Assembly: GCA_027487775.1 (NCBI GenBank)
Contig: JAIYCY010000025.1
Span: forward strand, 397,692 to 461,691
DNA from: Planctomycetaceae bacterium
GTDB lineage: Bacteria; Planctomycetota; Phycisphaerae; Tepidisphaerales; Tepidisphaeraceae
Direction of reading: 5' to 3'
DNA: 64,000 bases
Position numbers and translations under genes: made by a program. Under the pieces are notes generated by a model, which was not told the DNA's origin, searched no databases, and saw nothing but the letters and a program-made list of their open reading frames with translations. The number at the start of each line of letters is the position of its first letter. Position 1 is the first letter of the stretch. Shown here one piece after another: positions 54,875 through 64,000 of the stretch.

Positions 54875-55915
54875 TTATTCGGCTCGATCAGAGCCGATGG
54901 TTTGCTTGATGAATGCGTTCCATGAGATCGGGCTGTTTGGGGGCACGACGACGCGCGGGGCGTCCGGGCCGTCGATGTTGCGGAGCTGTGCGAGTGGATC
55001 CTCGACAAGTCGCAGGAACGCAAAGCCGAGGTTTTTTCCCGTCGCCAGCGCTTCGAGGGTTTCTTCTCGCACCGCCGGCGATGCGGAGTGGATCACGCGC
55101 ACTTCTCCCGGCTTGACACTTGAGACGAGTCCGAAATGTCCGATCCAGCGGCTATCGTCCTTTCCGCGGACGAACTGCACGATATCTCCGGGCCGCAACC
55201 GATCGGCGACCGATAGCACCGCCGCCGACGGAATGTAGGCCTGTTTCACTGTTCGCATCGGCACGTCTGTTTCGAGGTTGTAGCGTTTGCGAAAGAAACC
55301 TGCGGAGTCGACACGAATCGAATAGCTGGCCGTCGCTTCACCACCGATCTCGGCGGAGATGTCGCGCACGAGCCATTGATTGTTGAGATTCCAGTCGGCT
55401 TCGGTGTAGTGATTTCGTGTCAGCAGGCTGATGTGCCCATCACGATATCGGATCCTCTGCAGCATCGTGAGCATGGAGGATAGATCCTTGGTCAGTGCCA
55501 TGGCCAGGGTGTGTTCGACGAAGACGACGCAGTCGCTTTTGGGGAAGGTGAAGACCGGTTGATCGTCGATCGTTTCGAAAGGTGCTTCGCCGAGCAGATA
55601 GATTTCGTAGGGCTGCCCGAGATTTTGCCTAGCAAGCGCGACGACGCGGGCGGGCAGATCCGGGTGCGTTGCATGTGCGTTGCGGATGGTTTGATCGATC
55701 TCGGGAAGCGATTGCTGGTAGATGGGTCGATCAAGGAGTGGGCTTGACGTTTGGACGGGCTTGGCGGTCTGACAACCACCCACGAGGGCGGCGAGGATCA
55801 AGCCGACCGCGGCGGCGGCTCGCGTGAGTGGGTTGCGGGGCGTTCGTGCGCGATTCGGGTCTGATGGGCTCGTGTTGGGACGTGCTTTGGGGCTTGGATG
55901 CGGCTGCGTGAACAT
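54875..55915 (-). CDS. DUF1460 lipoprotein (N-acetylmuramoyl-L-alanine amidase-like, NlpC/P60 fold)
   Basis: The 346-residue protein has a signal peptide with lipobox ALVGGC after an unusually long charged leader. The DUF1460 domain then shows the putative nucleophile Cys in FPKSDCVVFVEHTLAMAL, the motif RNHYTEADWNLNN and the His in WIGHFGLVSS. The fold is papain-like, related to NlpC/P60, and structurally known members are amidase-like cell-wall enzymes. It probably trims peptidoglycan at the periplasmic membrane face. The start is at 55915, just beyond the terminator of the giant gene. Confidence 0.85.
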   Translation of the reverse strand: MFTQPHPSPKARPNTSPSDPNRARTPRNPLTRAAAAVGLILAALVGGCQTAKPVQTSSPLLDRPIYQQSLPEIDQTIRNAHATHPDLPARVVALARQNLGQPYEIYLLGEAPFETIDDQPVFTFPKSDCVVFVEHTLAMALTKDLSSMLTMLQRIRYRDGHISLLTRNHYTEADWNLNNQWLVRDISAEIGGEATASYSIRVDSAGFFRKRYNLETDVPMRTVKQAYIPSAAVLSVADRLRPGDIVQFVRGKDDSRWIGHFGLVSSVKPGEVRVIHSASPAVREETLEALATGKNLGFAFLRLVEDPLAQLRNIDGPDAPRVVVPPNSPISWNAFIKQTIGSDRAE

Positions 55916-55930
55916 GGGGTCCTTTCGCAG

Positions 55931-55967
55931 AAAAGCCCGGGCCGGTTTTGCAACCGGCCGCGGGCTG
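55931..55967 (-). terminator. Rho-independent terminator of the giant surface-protein gene
   Basis: AGCCCG plus GGCCGGTT pair with AACCGGCC and CGGGCT, with one bulged G and a 4-nt loop: a 14-bp GC-rich stem. On the minus strand it is followed by TTTTCTGC. It lies 45 bp beyond the stop at 56012 and directly before the DUF1460 ribosome-binding region (GAAAGGA). Confidence 0.82.
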
Positions 55968-56011
55968 GGGTGATTCGTTCGCGCTGGATTGGGTGTTCGT
56001 CAATGACAGGA

Positions 56012-59000
56012 TCAGGCTTGGTCGATGATGATTTGACCGAAGATGGCTCCGCCGATGGTTTGGGCGCGGATGGTGAGGGCGCGGATCGTGGTTTCACCGC
56101 GGACATTGTTTCCGACGATGAGGTTGTCGATCGCGCCGGTGGCTCGAATGTTGGTGCCTGGCAGCACGTTTCGTCCGACGCGAATCGAGCCGATATCGCC
56201 AAAGCTTCGGATCGATTCAGCACCGAGGTCTCGACCGGCAAAGACGGTTCCGATGGTGCGTGAGGAGATGTAAGTGCCGTAGAGGCTCTTACCCGCCGAT
56301 ATCGAGCTGATTTGGGCGCTGCGACCGTTGGTCGAATCGATGTAGGTTCGACCGAGGATGGTTCCGCCGGCTTTGATTTCTTTGATGCGGCCTGTGGAGA
56401 CGACGGAGAGTTTGTTGATGTTGCCCGCGGAGCTGATGCGATCGATGCGACCGGCGGTGAGGTTCAGGCCATCGATCGAGCCGCTGACATCGATGGTGCC
56501 GATTTGTTCACCGACGCTCATGCGCATGGGGAAGTTGGGCGAGCGGTAGTTATCGCCTGAGCCGCGGATGGTCCATGCTCCGAGCTTGCCGATCCGAGAG
56601 GATCCGACGACGGTGACATCTTCGATGATGCCTTCGTTGGTGATGCCGGAGATGTTGGGGGCATCGGCGCTGGTTCCGAGGAATCGGTGTAGATCGCCTG
56701 CGGGACTGACTTCGAAGCCGAGTTGAGCGTCGAAGGTTCGGGTTTCGCTTTGTCGGAGGCTTCGTCCGAAATCGGTGACGGGTCGCAGTTTTCCGGAGGG
56801 GCTGGTCGCGACGATCGAGTCGATTTGGTTTCCGCCGTCGAAGGACGTTCCACGGATGCCGTACCCGCCGGCCTCGTGTTTGCCCATTCGGATCTGGCCT
56901 TCGCCGCGGAAGCTGCTGCCGAGGATGCCGAAGCCGTCACGACCGACGGTGACATCGCCCATACCGGTGGACGAGAATTCACTGCTGAGGATTCCGCCGT
57001 CGCCGAGGATTTCGACGCGTCGGAAGACCGGTAGCGTGGCGACGAAGATGCCAGATTCGGCGTTGACTTCGTCGTCTGGGGTGTTCAGGTCGGACGTGAA
57101 GGTGGTTGATGTTGTATCGAGGCCCACTGGGAAGATGGTTCCCCCGGTGACAACGTTCCACGGTGCTTCGTAGAGATCGCTGTTGATCAGCGAGCCGTTG
57201 CGGAGTTGCAGTCGGTTAAGACTACCACCGGAGCCGATGAGAATATCTCCGTAGATGTTGGCGTCGGTGCCGGTGATTTTGTTGAGGATGCCGCGATTGA
57301 GCTGATCGGGTGTGGGGCTCGCACTGGTGTAAACGCCGGAGAAGCTGACGTTCCCCGTACCGCTGAAGGCGACGCCTTCGCCGATGTCGATGTTGGTGAC
57401 ATAGGTTCCGAAGACAAGAGGTGCGTTGACGCCATCGAGCACACCGCGAGCGTTTGAGCCGTCGGCGTTGGTGCGAACGCTTTCGACGCGATCGATCACC
57501 GTGTTGCCGATGCCTGCGTTGGATTCGACGTTAAATGCATCGCCGATGAAGACCATGTTTTTCTGGCGATTGAAGGGATAGCTGTCTGCATCGGCGCCGG
57601 TGAAGACGACACCTTCGAGGCGTTCGGCGACTGCGTTGGCGTAGGGGAATGCCACGCGGCTGAGCACGGTCGCTTCACCGTCGACGGCGGTCACGATTTG
57701 AAGGAGCGAGGTGACGAGTGCGTCTTCGGCGAGGTCGTAACCTTCGACGACTGCGCCGGAGTTGGAGGCCGTGGAGCCGAGACGGTTGACCTTCAGATCG
57801 AAGACCGACTCGATGTTCATGTTGACGATGTCGCCGGTGGGATTGTTGATTCGGTAGAAGCGTCCCATGTTGGTTGGGGAGGCCCCAGTGGTCCAGCCAT
57901 CGCGTGCTGAGACTTCAAAGACGCTGATGGGTCGCCCTGAGAAGACGAGAGAGAGGTCGCGACCGCTGCCGAGCGAGATGCCGCCTGCGTTGCTATCGCC
58001 GAAGGGGCTGCTGGTTGCGTCGAAGCCCGATCGGGATTGGAAGTTGAGCGGCACGCCGGAGCCGGAGGTGGTGATGCGGCCGATTTCTGCGGTGGCGCGG
58101 CTGCTGCCGGTGGCTTCGATTCTCATGCCGCGGCTGCTTGTGGCTTCGAGGACGATACGGCCACCCGATCGGACGGGGTAGGCCAGCACGCCGATGCGTC
58201 CGGTGATTGTTTCCTGCGGGTTGGGCAGCTGGCCAATTCCGCCGAAGGGGTTCGGGATGGCCCCGTCGTCACCGAACGGATTCGGGGGTTGGGATGAGCC
58301 TCCGCCAGCCGAGCCGGTTCCGTTGACGAGTTGAGGGGTTGCCAGTGGGGTGAAGAGGATGCGAGTGCCGGAGTCGTCGGTGACTTCGAGCGAGCGACCG
58401 GCGGACTCGAGGGCGGGTAGCACGCCGCCGCCGAAGAATGGATCGCGGTAGACGGATCCACCTGCGCGGAAGTAGCGAACGTTACTGCCGGGTCCGGTGA
58501 CGATTGAGGGTCCGCCTGTTGCGGGGTTACCGACGGCGGCGCCGATGACGCCCTGCACTTGGACAGGCGTGGCGGAGGTACGGGACAGTCTGCCGACCCC
58601 GAATGCGTCGATGAGGTCGATGTATCCGTCATCGCCTTCTCGGTCGGCGTTGATGGTGTAGTAGCCGGGGCTGAAGTAGGAAGTGGTACCGACGCCCACG
58701 CCTCGGATGACGCCGATTCCGCGATTGGCGGTCAGGACGGCATTGATGGAGCCGCTGTAGTTTTCGACGACTTGATAATCGCGTGCAGCGAGTGAGAGGT
58801 CCGGGCCTTCGCTATCGAGGTGGAGGAGATTGATGGCGAGGATGCGGCTGTCTTCTTCGCTGATCGGGTTGTTGGCGGTGGCGCGGACGCTGAGGAGGCC
58901 GACGGTTCCAGCTGTGACAGCCAGACCGGGCCGGGTCGAGATGTTATTGACGACGCCGCCGATCTGAGCGCCTTGGATCACGCGCAGGTTGCCTCGCGGC

Positions 59001-61726
59001 ACGGTGATGTCATCGCCGGTGGTGGTGATGAGTCCGTCGGCGAGGATCGCGCCGAGATCGCCTGATCGGACAAGGAGTGCGTCGCCGGTGAGTTCGATTC
59101 GGTTGACGCTCGTGGCTTCTTGCGTTTGTGTTCCGCCGCTGACGAGTCCGCCGAGGCTGACGTCCCCGCCGCGTCGAACGGAGAGCAGGTAGCTTGTCGG
59201 TCCGAAGCCGAGAGTCTGGGCGACAACTCGATAGAGTCCGGGGCGCTCGGCGGTGAATCGGTAGGCGCTATTGAAGAAAGCGCTGTTATTGAAGGCGGGC
59301 GAGTCGTAGCTGATGAGTCGACCTTCGGGATCGTAGATGCCGTAAGCGACTGGGACGACGCCGGTTGTTTGGAGCTGAAACTCGACGGTCTGACCGGCGA
59401 GGAGCGGGACGGCGTAGTGGTCGAGGTTATCGCCGATGAACGCATTGAGCGAACCTGCAACACGCACCGATCCTCCGCGATCGATTTCGCCGTCGTACAT
59501 GGGAGCGAGGATCTGCGGGATCGACTGGGCCGTATCGTCCGGATCGCCGTCGACGAGGTAATTGTCGTCGTTGCGGAAGAATGAATCTGTGCCGTTATAG
59601 AGACGACCTTCATAGAATCCGGCGCCCGCGTCTACATCCTCTGGGTCGAAGACGGTTTCGATTTCGCCCAGCACGCCGTCGATGCGGTTGTCGGTTTGTC
59701 CGAGCACGTCGATCTGTCCGCGGAAGAGCGAGCCGACTTTCATTTGGTGGACGCGTCCGAGGACGGTCACATCGAGCCCCGAGCTTTGTCCGATGGGGAG
59801 ATTGGGTGAGGCGCCCATCCAGCCCTTGACGAGGAGATTTTGAAGATCGCCTTGGACGGAGAAATTGTCGACGGTGACGGCGTTTCCGGCAAAGACGTTG
59901 CCGGCATAGAACGTCCCGAGTGAGCCGTTGACCGAGACGGCGCCGGTGACGGTGCCTGCGACGAAGAGTTTATCGAGCGGGCCGTCGGTGTAGATACCGG
60001 GGCGCACGATGGCTGGCAGCGTGGCATCGAGCGGATCGCCCGCGAGGGTATCGCGGCTGATGCCGTTGACGAATTGTCCGCTGCGTACGAGGCCGACGAA
60101 AGCCGTGCCGGTGTCGGTTTCCGGGACGAAGTTGGATTGACCGAAGTTGAACGCGGGGGCTTCGCCGGTGAACGGTGCGGGGAGTCGGTCAAAAAAGGCA
60201 GCTTCTTCGTCGAGTCCTTCGGTCATCGGCGTGATGATGAGGCTTTGGCTGGCGTCGGTGCCGTTGGCATAGACAGCAAACAGTGCGGTCGTGCTGAATC
60301 GCTGGCGCAGGTCGATATAGGCCAGTTCGTCGGCGTTGGTGTCCATTCCGATGAGCATCCCGCGGGGATTGCCGGTGCGGAAAAGCGTATCCCGTTGCGC
60401 CGGGTTGTAGCTGATGGTTCGCAGGCTCTCGCCGAGGATGCGGTTATCGCTGTCGTCCGGATCGGAGAGCGGGCCGTAGTCGGCTGCGGCGAGGTCGGAC
60501 ACGCTGATGCGTAGCAGGCGTGTTTGTGGGCCTTGTCCTTGCACGGCATAGAGCGCATCGCCGCTGTCTGCATTGGGAACGAAATCAAACGAGACCAGCG
60601 AGGTGATGGGCTGGCCGCCCAATCGGATGTCGCGGCGGCCGAAGAAGTCGCTTGTGCCGGTTGAGATATCGGAGAAGAACATCCCGGTTGCGCTGATGTA
60701 GGCGAGGTCGTCGCCGGGAAGTCCGTTGTCGGTTGTCATCGTGCCCAGCCAGAAGATCTCCCCGGTGGGGAGGATGGCCATCTCCTGGAATTCGCTTGTG
60801 CGTTGCTGGGAATTCGGGCTGCCCGAAAAATCTCCGATGGCGGTCACCGAGTTGTCGCGCAGGTCGATGCGCATGAGCATCGGCACTTCGGTGTCTTGGA
60901 TTAGATCATCGGCGCTGGTGGCGTCTTCGTTGAGTCGGGGCTGATCGATGGTGATGACGAAGTAGAGGAAGTTGTTATTTCCCGGCTGAAAGTCTGCGTC
61001 TTCCACCGCAATGATGTCGGCGGGCTCGAGCGGATCGCCGTTGGCGCGTGGGAGCAGTTCGGCGAGGACTGCGTTTTCCAATCGAGCCACGACAGTTGCA
61101 TTGCCGTTGGTGCGATTGAAGGTCATGAGCTGCAGGTAGTTGATGGTCGTATCGCCGATTTGTTGTGAACCGCGATTCAGGCCGTAGGTGATTCCACGAT
61201 CATTCGTTGCCAGCGCGGTGACGGTGATGTTCTGACTCGGCGCGGCGAAGTTCCCGCCCGGTCCGATGGTGTCGGTGACGTCCGTACGTGAGTCAGGCCC
61301 GCCGCCCACGACGCTGATCGGCTCGATGCCGTCAAGGCCTTTGTATCCGCCGAGGATGTCGCGTTGAACTGCTCCGGTGCCTGCGTCGAAGATCGTTGCG
61401 GGGATGTCGTTGATCCGGGGATTCCCTGAGGTGTCGAGCGATGCGCCCACGAGGTCGACGATCTGCGCGCCCGTGTTGATGACACGAACGGGCACGTCGC
61501 CGATCTGGAAGAATTCTGCCGCCTCGCCGGGGAAAAGCCGCGTGAGCAAGCGGCGTTCTTCGAGCCTCTCCATGCCGTTCTGCATCCAGGCCGATCGAGC
61601 AGCGGATTTCGCCGCGTGACCGACGGCTGATCGCGAAGACGAGCGAACCTTGGATCGCAATGGAGTGTGATTCGACCGGCCCGGAATGAGATTCGATCGA
61701 TCGGCGGTGCTCTTGGGGTCGTACAT
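56012..61726 (-). CDS. Giant beta-rich planctomycete surface protein
   Basis: The 1,904-residue protein has a basic N-terminus followed by MERLEERRLLTR, a motif seen near the start of many very large planctomycete exported proteins (LEPR-XLL-like). The next 500 residues look like a beta-propeller-type region (repeats on dates, values and 'FGRRDIRLGGQ'). The centre has a prepeptidase-type beta-sandwich (IGDNLDHYAVPLLAGQTVEF to SYLLSVRRGGD). The last 600 residues form a Gly/Ser/Asn-rich repetitive region (e.g. GRIDRISSAGNINKLSV, IGSIRVGRNVLPGTNIRATG) that probably folds as a right-handed beta helix. There is no PEP-CTERM tail. It is likely a cell-surface adhesin or structural protein. ATG 61726 has GGAG about ten bases upstream. 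Confidence 0.78.
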   Translation of the reverse strand: MYDPKSTADRSNLIPGRSNHTPLRSKVRSSSRSAVGHAAKSAARSAWMQNGMERLEERRLLTRLFPGEAAEFFQIGDVPVRVINTGAQIVDLVGASLDTSGNPRINDIPATIFDAGTGAVQRDILGGYKGLDGIEPISVVGGGPDSRTDVTDTIGPGGNFAAPSQNITVTALATNDRGITYGLNRGSQQIGDTTINYLQLMTFNRTNGNATVVARLENAVLAELLPRANGDPLEPADIIAVEDADFQPGNNNFLYFVITIDQPRLNEDATSADDLIQDTEVPMLMRIDLRDNSVTAIGDFSGSPNSQQRTSEFQEMAILPTGEIFWLGTMTTDNGLPGDDLAYISATGMFFSDISTGTSDFFGRRDIRLGGQPITSLVSFDFVPNADSGDALYAVQGQGPQTRLLRISVSDLAAADYGPLSDPDDSDNRILGESLRTISYNPAQRDTLFRTGNPRGMLIGMDTNADELAYIDLRQRFSTTALFAVYANGTDASQSLIITPMTEGLDEEAAFFDRLPAPFTGEAPAFNFGQSNFVPETDTGTAFVGLVRSGQFVNGISRDTLAGDPLDATLPAIVRPGIYTDGPLDKLFVAGTVTGAVSVNGSLGTFYAGNVFAGNAVTVDNFSVQGDLQNLLVKGWMGASPNLPIGQSSGLDVTVLGRVHQMKVGSLFRGQIDVLGQTDNRIDGVLGEIETVFDPEDVDAGAGFYEGRLYNGTDSFFRNDDNYLVDGDPDDTAQSIPQILAPMYDGEIDRGGSVRVAGSLNAFIGDNLDHYAVPLLAGQTVEFQLQTTGVVPVAYGIYDPEGRLISYDSPAFNNSAFFNSAYRFTAERPGLYRVVAQTLGFGPTSYLLSVRRGGDVSLGGLVSGGTQTQEATSVNRIELTGDALLVRSGDLGAILADGLITTTGDDITVPRGNLRVIQGAQIGGVVNNISTRPGLAVTAGTVGLLSVRATANNPISEEDSRILAINLLHLDSEGPDLSLAARDYQVVENYSGSINAVLTANRGIGVIRGVGVGTTSYFSPGYYTINADREGDDGYIDLIDAFGVGRLSRTSATPVQVQGVIGAAVGNPATGGPSIVTGPGSNVRYFRAGGSVYRDPFFGGGVLPALESAGRSLEVTDDSGTRILFTPLATPQLVNGTGSAGGGSSQPPNPFGDDGAIPNPFGGIGQLPNPQETITGRIGVLAYPVRSGGRIVLEATSSRGMRIEATGSSRATAEIGRITTSGSGVPLNFQSRSGFDATSSPFGDSNAGGISLGSGRDLSLVFSGRPISVFEVSARDGWTTGASPTNMGRFYRINNPTGDIVNMNIESVFDLKVNRLGSTASNSGAVVEGYDLAEDALVTSLLQIVTAVDGEATVLSRVAFPYANAVAERLEGVVFTGADADSYPFNRQKNMVFIGDAFNVESNAGIGNTVIDRVESVRTNADGSNARGVLDGVNAPLVFGTYVTNIDIGEGVAFSGTGNVSFSGVYTSASPTPDQLNRGILNKITGTDANIYGDILIGSGGSLNRLQLRNGSLINSDLYEAPWNVVTGGTIFPVGLDTTSTTFTSDLNTPDDEVNAESGIFVATLPVFRRVEILGDGGILSSEFSSTGMGDVTVGRDGFGILGSSFRGEGQIRMGKHEAGGYGIRGTSFDGGNQIDSIVATSPSGKLRPVTDFGRSLRQSETRTFDAQLGFEVSPAGDLHRFLGTSADAPNISGITNEGIIEDVTVVGSSRIGKLGAWTIRGSGDNYRSPNFPMRMSVGEQIGTIDVSGSIDGLNLTAGRIDRISSAGNINKLSVVSTGRIKEIKAGGTILGRTYIDSTNGRSAQISSISAGKSLYGTYISSRTIGTVFAGRDLGAESIRSFGDIGSIRVGRNVLPGTNIRATGAIDNLIVGNNVRGETTIRALTIRAQTIGGAIFGQIIIDQA

Positions 61727-62084
61727 GATGAAGCGTCTCCGTTTTTCAACCACGCGCATTTGCCGCGCCAGACACAACAGCCCGCTCAACATTCCGTCGA
61801 GCGGCGTTCGGACAATCCTCGCGATTCCAAGGCGTTATCCTCCTTAGAACCTCGCGATTTTGCAGTATCAGACGTTGGCTTCAACCTGTCAATCGCACAC
61901 TCGCAGACCGACAGCCCCCACCCACGCCCGAACCGCGCTTTCCAATCCAAAGACGCCGACAACCTCACATCCGTATCACGGCCCCCATTTTCTCACCCGA
62001 TGGTCTCAATTCGCAGCGTGAATCCACTGACTCAATCCACTGCCTTAGTGGGCTGCCTCGCGGCACCGGTTCGATCCCTGTGGA
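61727..62084. other. Intergenic region upstream of the giant surface-protein gene
   Basis: This roughly 358-bp gap separates two minus-strand genes and probably holds the promoter of the surface-protein gene. No repeat, RNA or small gene is evident. Confidence 0.5.
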
Positions 62085-63779
62085 CTACTTGCCCACGATC
62101 TCGATCCCCAGCGTCGTTTCGGAGACACGGCCCGCCAATTGATCTTCCACTGCCGCCTTCAGCAGATAGCGACCAGGGGCCAGCGCCGGCGGGAGGATGA
62201 TCCGCTTGTTGATGAAAAAGTCCCTGCGACGCCTGCGCGATTTGTCTTCCACAGGTTTGGCTGAGTCCTGCCAGACTTCCAGCCCGCTCTCGGTGAAGAG
62301 CCTCAGCTCCAGACTCAGCTTCGTCTCCCATCGACCATCTGCATCAAGTTGCGAAGCGAATCCGTCGACCTCGCAATAGAAGACCATCGGGCGAAGTTGA
62401 CCGGCGACGAAAACGCGTTCCAGCGGCTCATAGACGCCGAACGCCATCACGCCCGAACACAGCGCCGCGGCGGAGATCGACAAATCGCCCCGCGCGGAAA
62501 TTCGCTCCGCCATCTCGACAAAGGGCCTCGCTTTTTCGGCGGACATCGGATTGCCGGACTTCTCCACCAATCCCCGGTAGCTCGACAATCCTTCCAAGAC
62601 CGCCGCCAGCAATTCCCGATCTTCCGGCGAAAGGGCATTCAATTCACTGACCACCGGCACAGGCTGACCTTGAATCAATCTCAACAACTGCAAATCGAGT
62701 TGCGATCGCACGTCGCGTGGATCGGACGCCAACCGACGCGTATAGCGGTCCTCCAGCATTAAGAAAGGCTCGACCGCCGGCGTCACGACCGGCGCCGAGA
62801 CGACCGTTGTTGACACCGGCACCGCCCCCGACGGACCTGCATTTGACGACCCGGCAATCGCCCCACGCATGGGCTCGCCGACGCGTGCTGCTTCACCGAC
62901 GCGTGCTGCTTCACCGGCGCGCCCTTCACCGCCCGCTCGCTCCAATCGCACGCTCGCCGGCTCAGCGACTACGGCCCCTACCATCGACGCGCCCGAGCCC
63001 AACTGATTCGCGCCAGCCTCGCTCGTTACCGTCTGACCCGCGCCGGATTGAACCGCACCGGATTGAACCGCACCGGGTTGGATCGCGTCATTTCGATTTG
63101 CGTCAGTGTTGCTCCAACCCTCAAGACTCGATCCCTCGAGAGTTGCTCTCTGTTGATCAGCCTCTGACGCTCCCGATGCACCGGATGCACCGGATGCAGC
63201 CGCGCCTGCTTGTTTTGCATGGGATGCATTCGCCATCGACGGGGAAGAAGCGTTGATGGATTCCTCTGCTCGCTGCGTCCCGCTTGCGCGACCTTCCGCC
63301 GCCGCGATGAGCGTTTCACGCGCTGAGAGTTCGGCTTCGCGTTGGGTCAATTGCTCGGTACGGGTCTTGATCTGGGCCTCACGCTCCGCGAGCCACTTCT
63401 CCATCATCGCGGCGAACGCCTGCGTCTGCTCGGCCAATCGCTGGGGATCACCGGGCAACTCCGCCGCCGCGACTTCACCTCTCGTTGTGCTTCCTGATGC
63501 TCCGTTCGCTGGTGAATCTCCCCCGAATCGAATTTCATCGACGCTCCGGGCCGCTTGCATTGATCCATCGACGGGACGTGTGCTGTTTGGCTGTTGACTG
63601 TCTGCTGCGCGTCCCGGACGGGGATCCAACTCCACACCCCGCTCCATCCGCGCAGCCGGCGGTGCATTCACCACACCCGCGCCACATCCGCCGAGCACGC
63701 CTGCAAAACCCACGAGGCAACCGACCACGCACGTTCTCAACATCGCAAGTCGCTTCACACGCACATCACCGCGATCCAT
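62085..63779 (-). CDS. Lipoprotein of unknown function with low-complexity middle
   Basis: The 564-residue product has a lipoprotein signal (TCVVGCLVGFAGVLGGC) and a coiled-coil segment (about residues 120-170, EKWLAEREAQIKTRTEQLTQ). A Gly/Ala/Ser-rich region with short repeats follows (SGASGASGAS; GAVQSGAVQSG; EAARVGEAARVGE). The conserved C-terminal domain, about 200 residues, includes FVAGQLRPMVFYCEVDGFAS and ILPPALAPGRYLLKAAVEDQ and looks beta-sandwich-like. I recognise no family. Alternative starts are ATG 63743 (minimal signal peptide) and upstream codons to 63914. It lies upstream of the giant surface gene on the same strand. Confidence 0.65.
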   Translation of the reverse strand: MDRGDVRVKRLAMLRTCVVGCLVGFAGVLGGCGAGVVNAPPAARMERGVELDPRPGRAADSQQPNSTRPVDGSMQAARSVDEIRFGGDSPANGASGSTTRGEVAAAELPGDPQRLAEQTQAFAAMMEKWLAEREAQIKTRTEQLTQREAELSARETLIAAAEGRASGTQRAEESINASSPSMANASHAKQAGAAASGASGASGASEADQQRATLEGSSLEGWSNTDANRNDAIQPGAVQSGAVQSGAGQTVTSEAGANQLGSGASMVGAVVAEPASVRLERAGGEGRAGEAARVGEAARVGEPMRGAIAGSSNAGPSGAVPVSTTVVSAPVVTPAVEPFLMLEDRYTRRLASDPRDVRSQLDLQLLRLIQGQPVPVVSELNALSPEDRELLAAVLEGLSSYRGLVEKSGNPMSAEKARPFVEMAERISARGDLSISAAALCSGVMAFGVYEPLERVFVAGQLRPMVFYCEVDGFASQLDADGRWETKLSLELRLFTESGLEVWQDSAKPVEDKSRRRRRDFFINKRIILPPALAPGRYLLKAAVEDQLAGRVSETTLGIEIVGK

Positions 63780-64000
63780 GCGAATGGCAGGACGCGCACG
63801 ATCACAGTGTGCAATCATCCGAGTCGAAGTGGATGTAGAGCCCGGCCCACCCCGGATCACCCCGGCAGTCCAACCACGATGAGCTTGATTCAGAGACTTC
63901 ATGCTGTCGGTCATCCTTGACCTTTCTTCGATATGAATTCCTTCCGGAAATTACACGATTCCAGCCCGACCCGCCAGCGATCCCTTGCCCTTCGCCGGTC

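Noticed and set aside
55260-55275. Exact 14-mer CACGTCTGTTTCGA inside the DUF1460 gene, identical to the dnaG-rpoD repeat unit
   Set aside because: It occurs once, encodes ordinary residues, and a single match in this composition can be coincidence.

Overview
The window reads as a high-GC chromosomal segment of a planctomycete, most likely class Phycisphaerae. This is inferred from gene content, not from a marker gene. The indicators are a pseudopilin-like protein with an FTLVELLVVIGIIAVL N-terminus and a C-terminal H-x10-DG motif, two PEP-CTERM proteins, a roughly 1,900-residue surface protein with an RLEERRLL motif near its N-terminus, many lipoproteins, and a mixture of Shine-Dalgarno-led and leaderless-looking starts. 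No phage, insertion sequence or CRISPR array is visible.

Layout. 0-9 kb: end of a LacI-type regulator, pseudopilin-like protein, tRNA-Gly(TCC), a PEP-CTERM protein, a LuxR-type HTH protein, an amidohydrolase/GNAT pair, a DUF433/DUF5615 toxin-antitoxin-like pair and two tandem paralogous membrane proteins. 9-20 kb: prfB with a programmed +1 frameshift, a PQQ-propeller lipoprotein, TPR and HEAT-repeat proteins, an RdgC-like protein divergent from an HtrA-type protease, and leuD. 20-31 kb: a LexA-like XRE/S24 regulator divergent from a PEP-CTERM gene, a non-coding block bounded by 51-nt inverted repeats, topA, a prohibitin-like protein, a 2-hydroxyacid dehydrogenase, an alpha/beta hydrolase, an MreC-like protein, a solitary nuoB and a GT39-like membrane protein. 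31.5-37.1 kb: an ATP synthase operon (atpZ-like, atpI-like, atpB, atpE, atpF, atpH, atpA) that ends at a hairpin terminator after atpA, so gamma, beta and epsilon must be encoded elsewhere. 37-44 kb: GT2 glycosyltransferase, large VWA membrane protein, ROK kinase, sugar isomerase/epimerase and NAD-dependent sugar epimerase. 44.3-47.3 kb: three co-directional helical proteins that look like a bacterial ESCRT-III/Snf7-type system. 47.5-52.2 kb: dnaG and rpoD. 52-64 kb: GH78 rhamnosidase, DUF1460 lipoprotein, the giant surface protein and a further lipoprotein.

The most exciting region is 44341-47267. Two roughly 200-residue proteins begin with the short amphipathic MGLF/MSL..KLFG starts typical of eukaryotic CHMP proteins, followed by a basic helical hairpin and an acidic helical C-terminus. 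The third couples a predicted winged-helix segment to a long Snf7-like helical region, an order reminiscent of human CHMP7. I know of no description of such a cluster; structure prediction and profile searches would decide it.

A second theme is that several intergenic regions at gene 3' ends carry short tandem arrays with unrelated units (19 bp x6 at prfB, 11 bp x4 after the propeller lipoprotein, 21 bp x4 inside the ESCRT-like cluster, 14 bp x6 after dnaG). Two of these arrays run across a stop codon.
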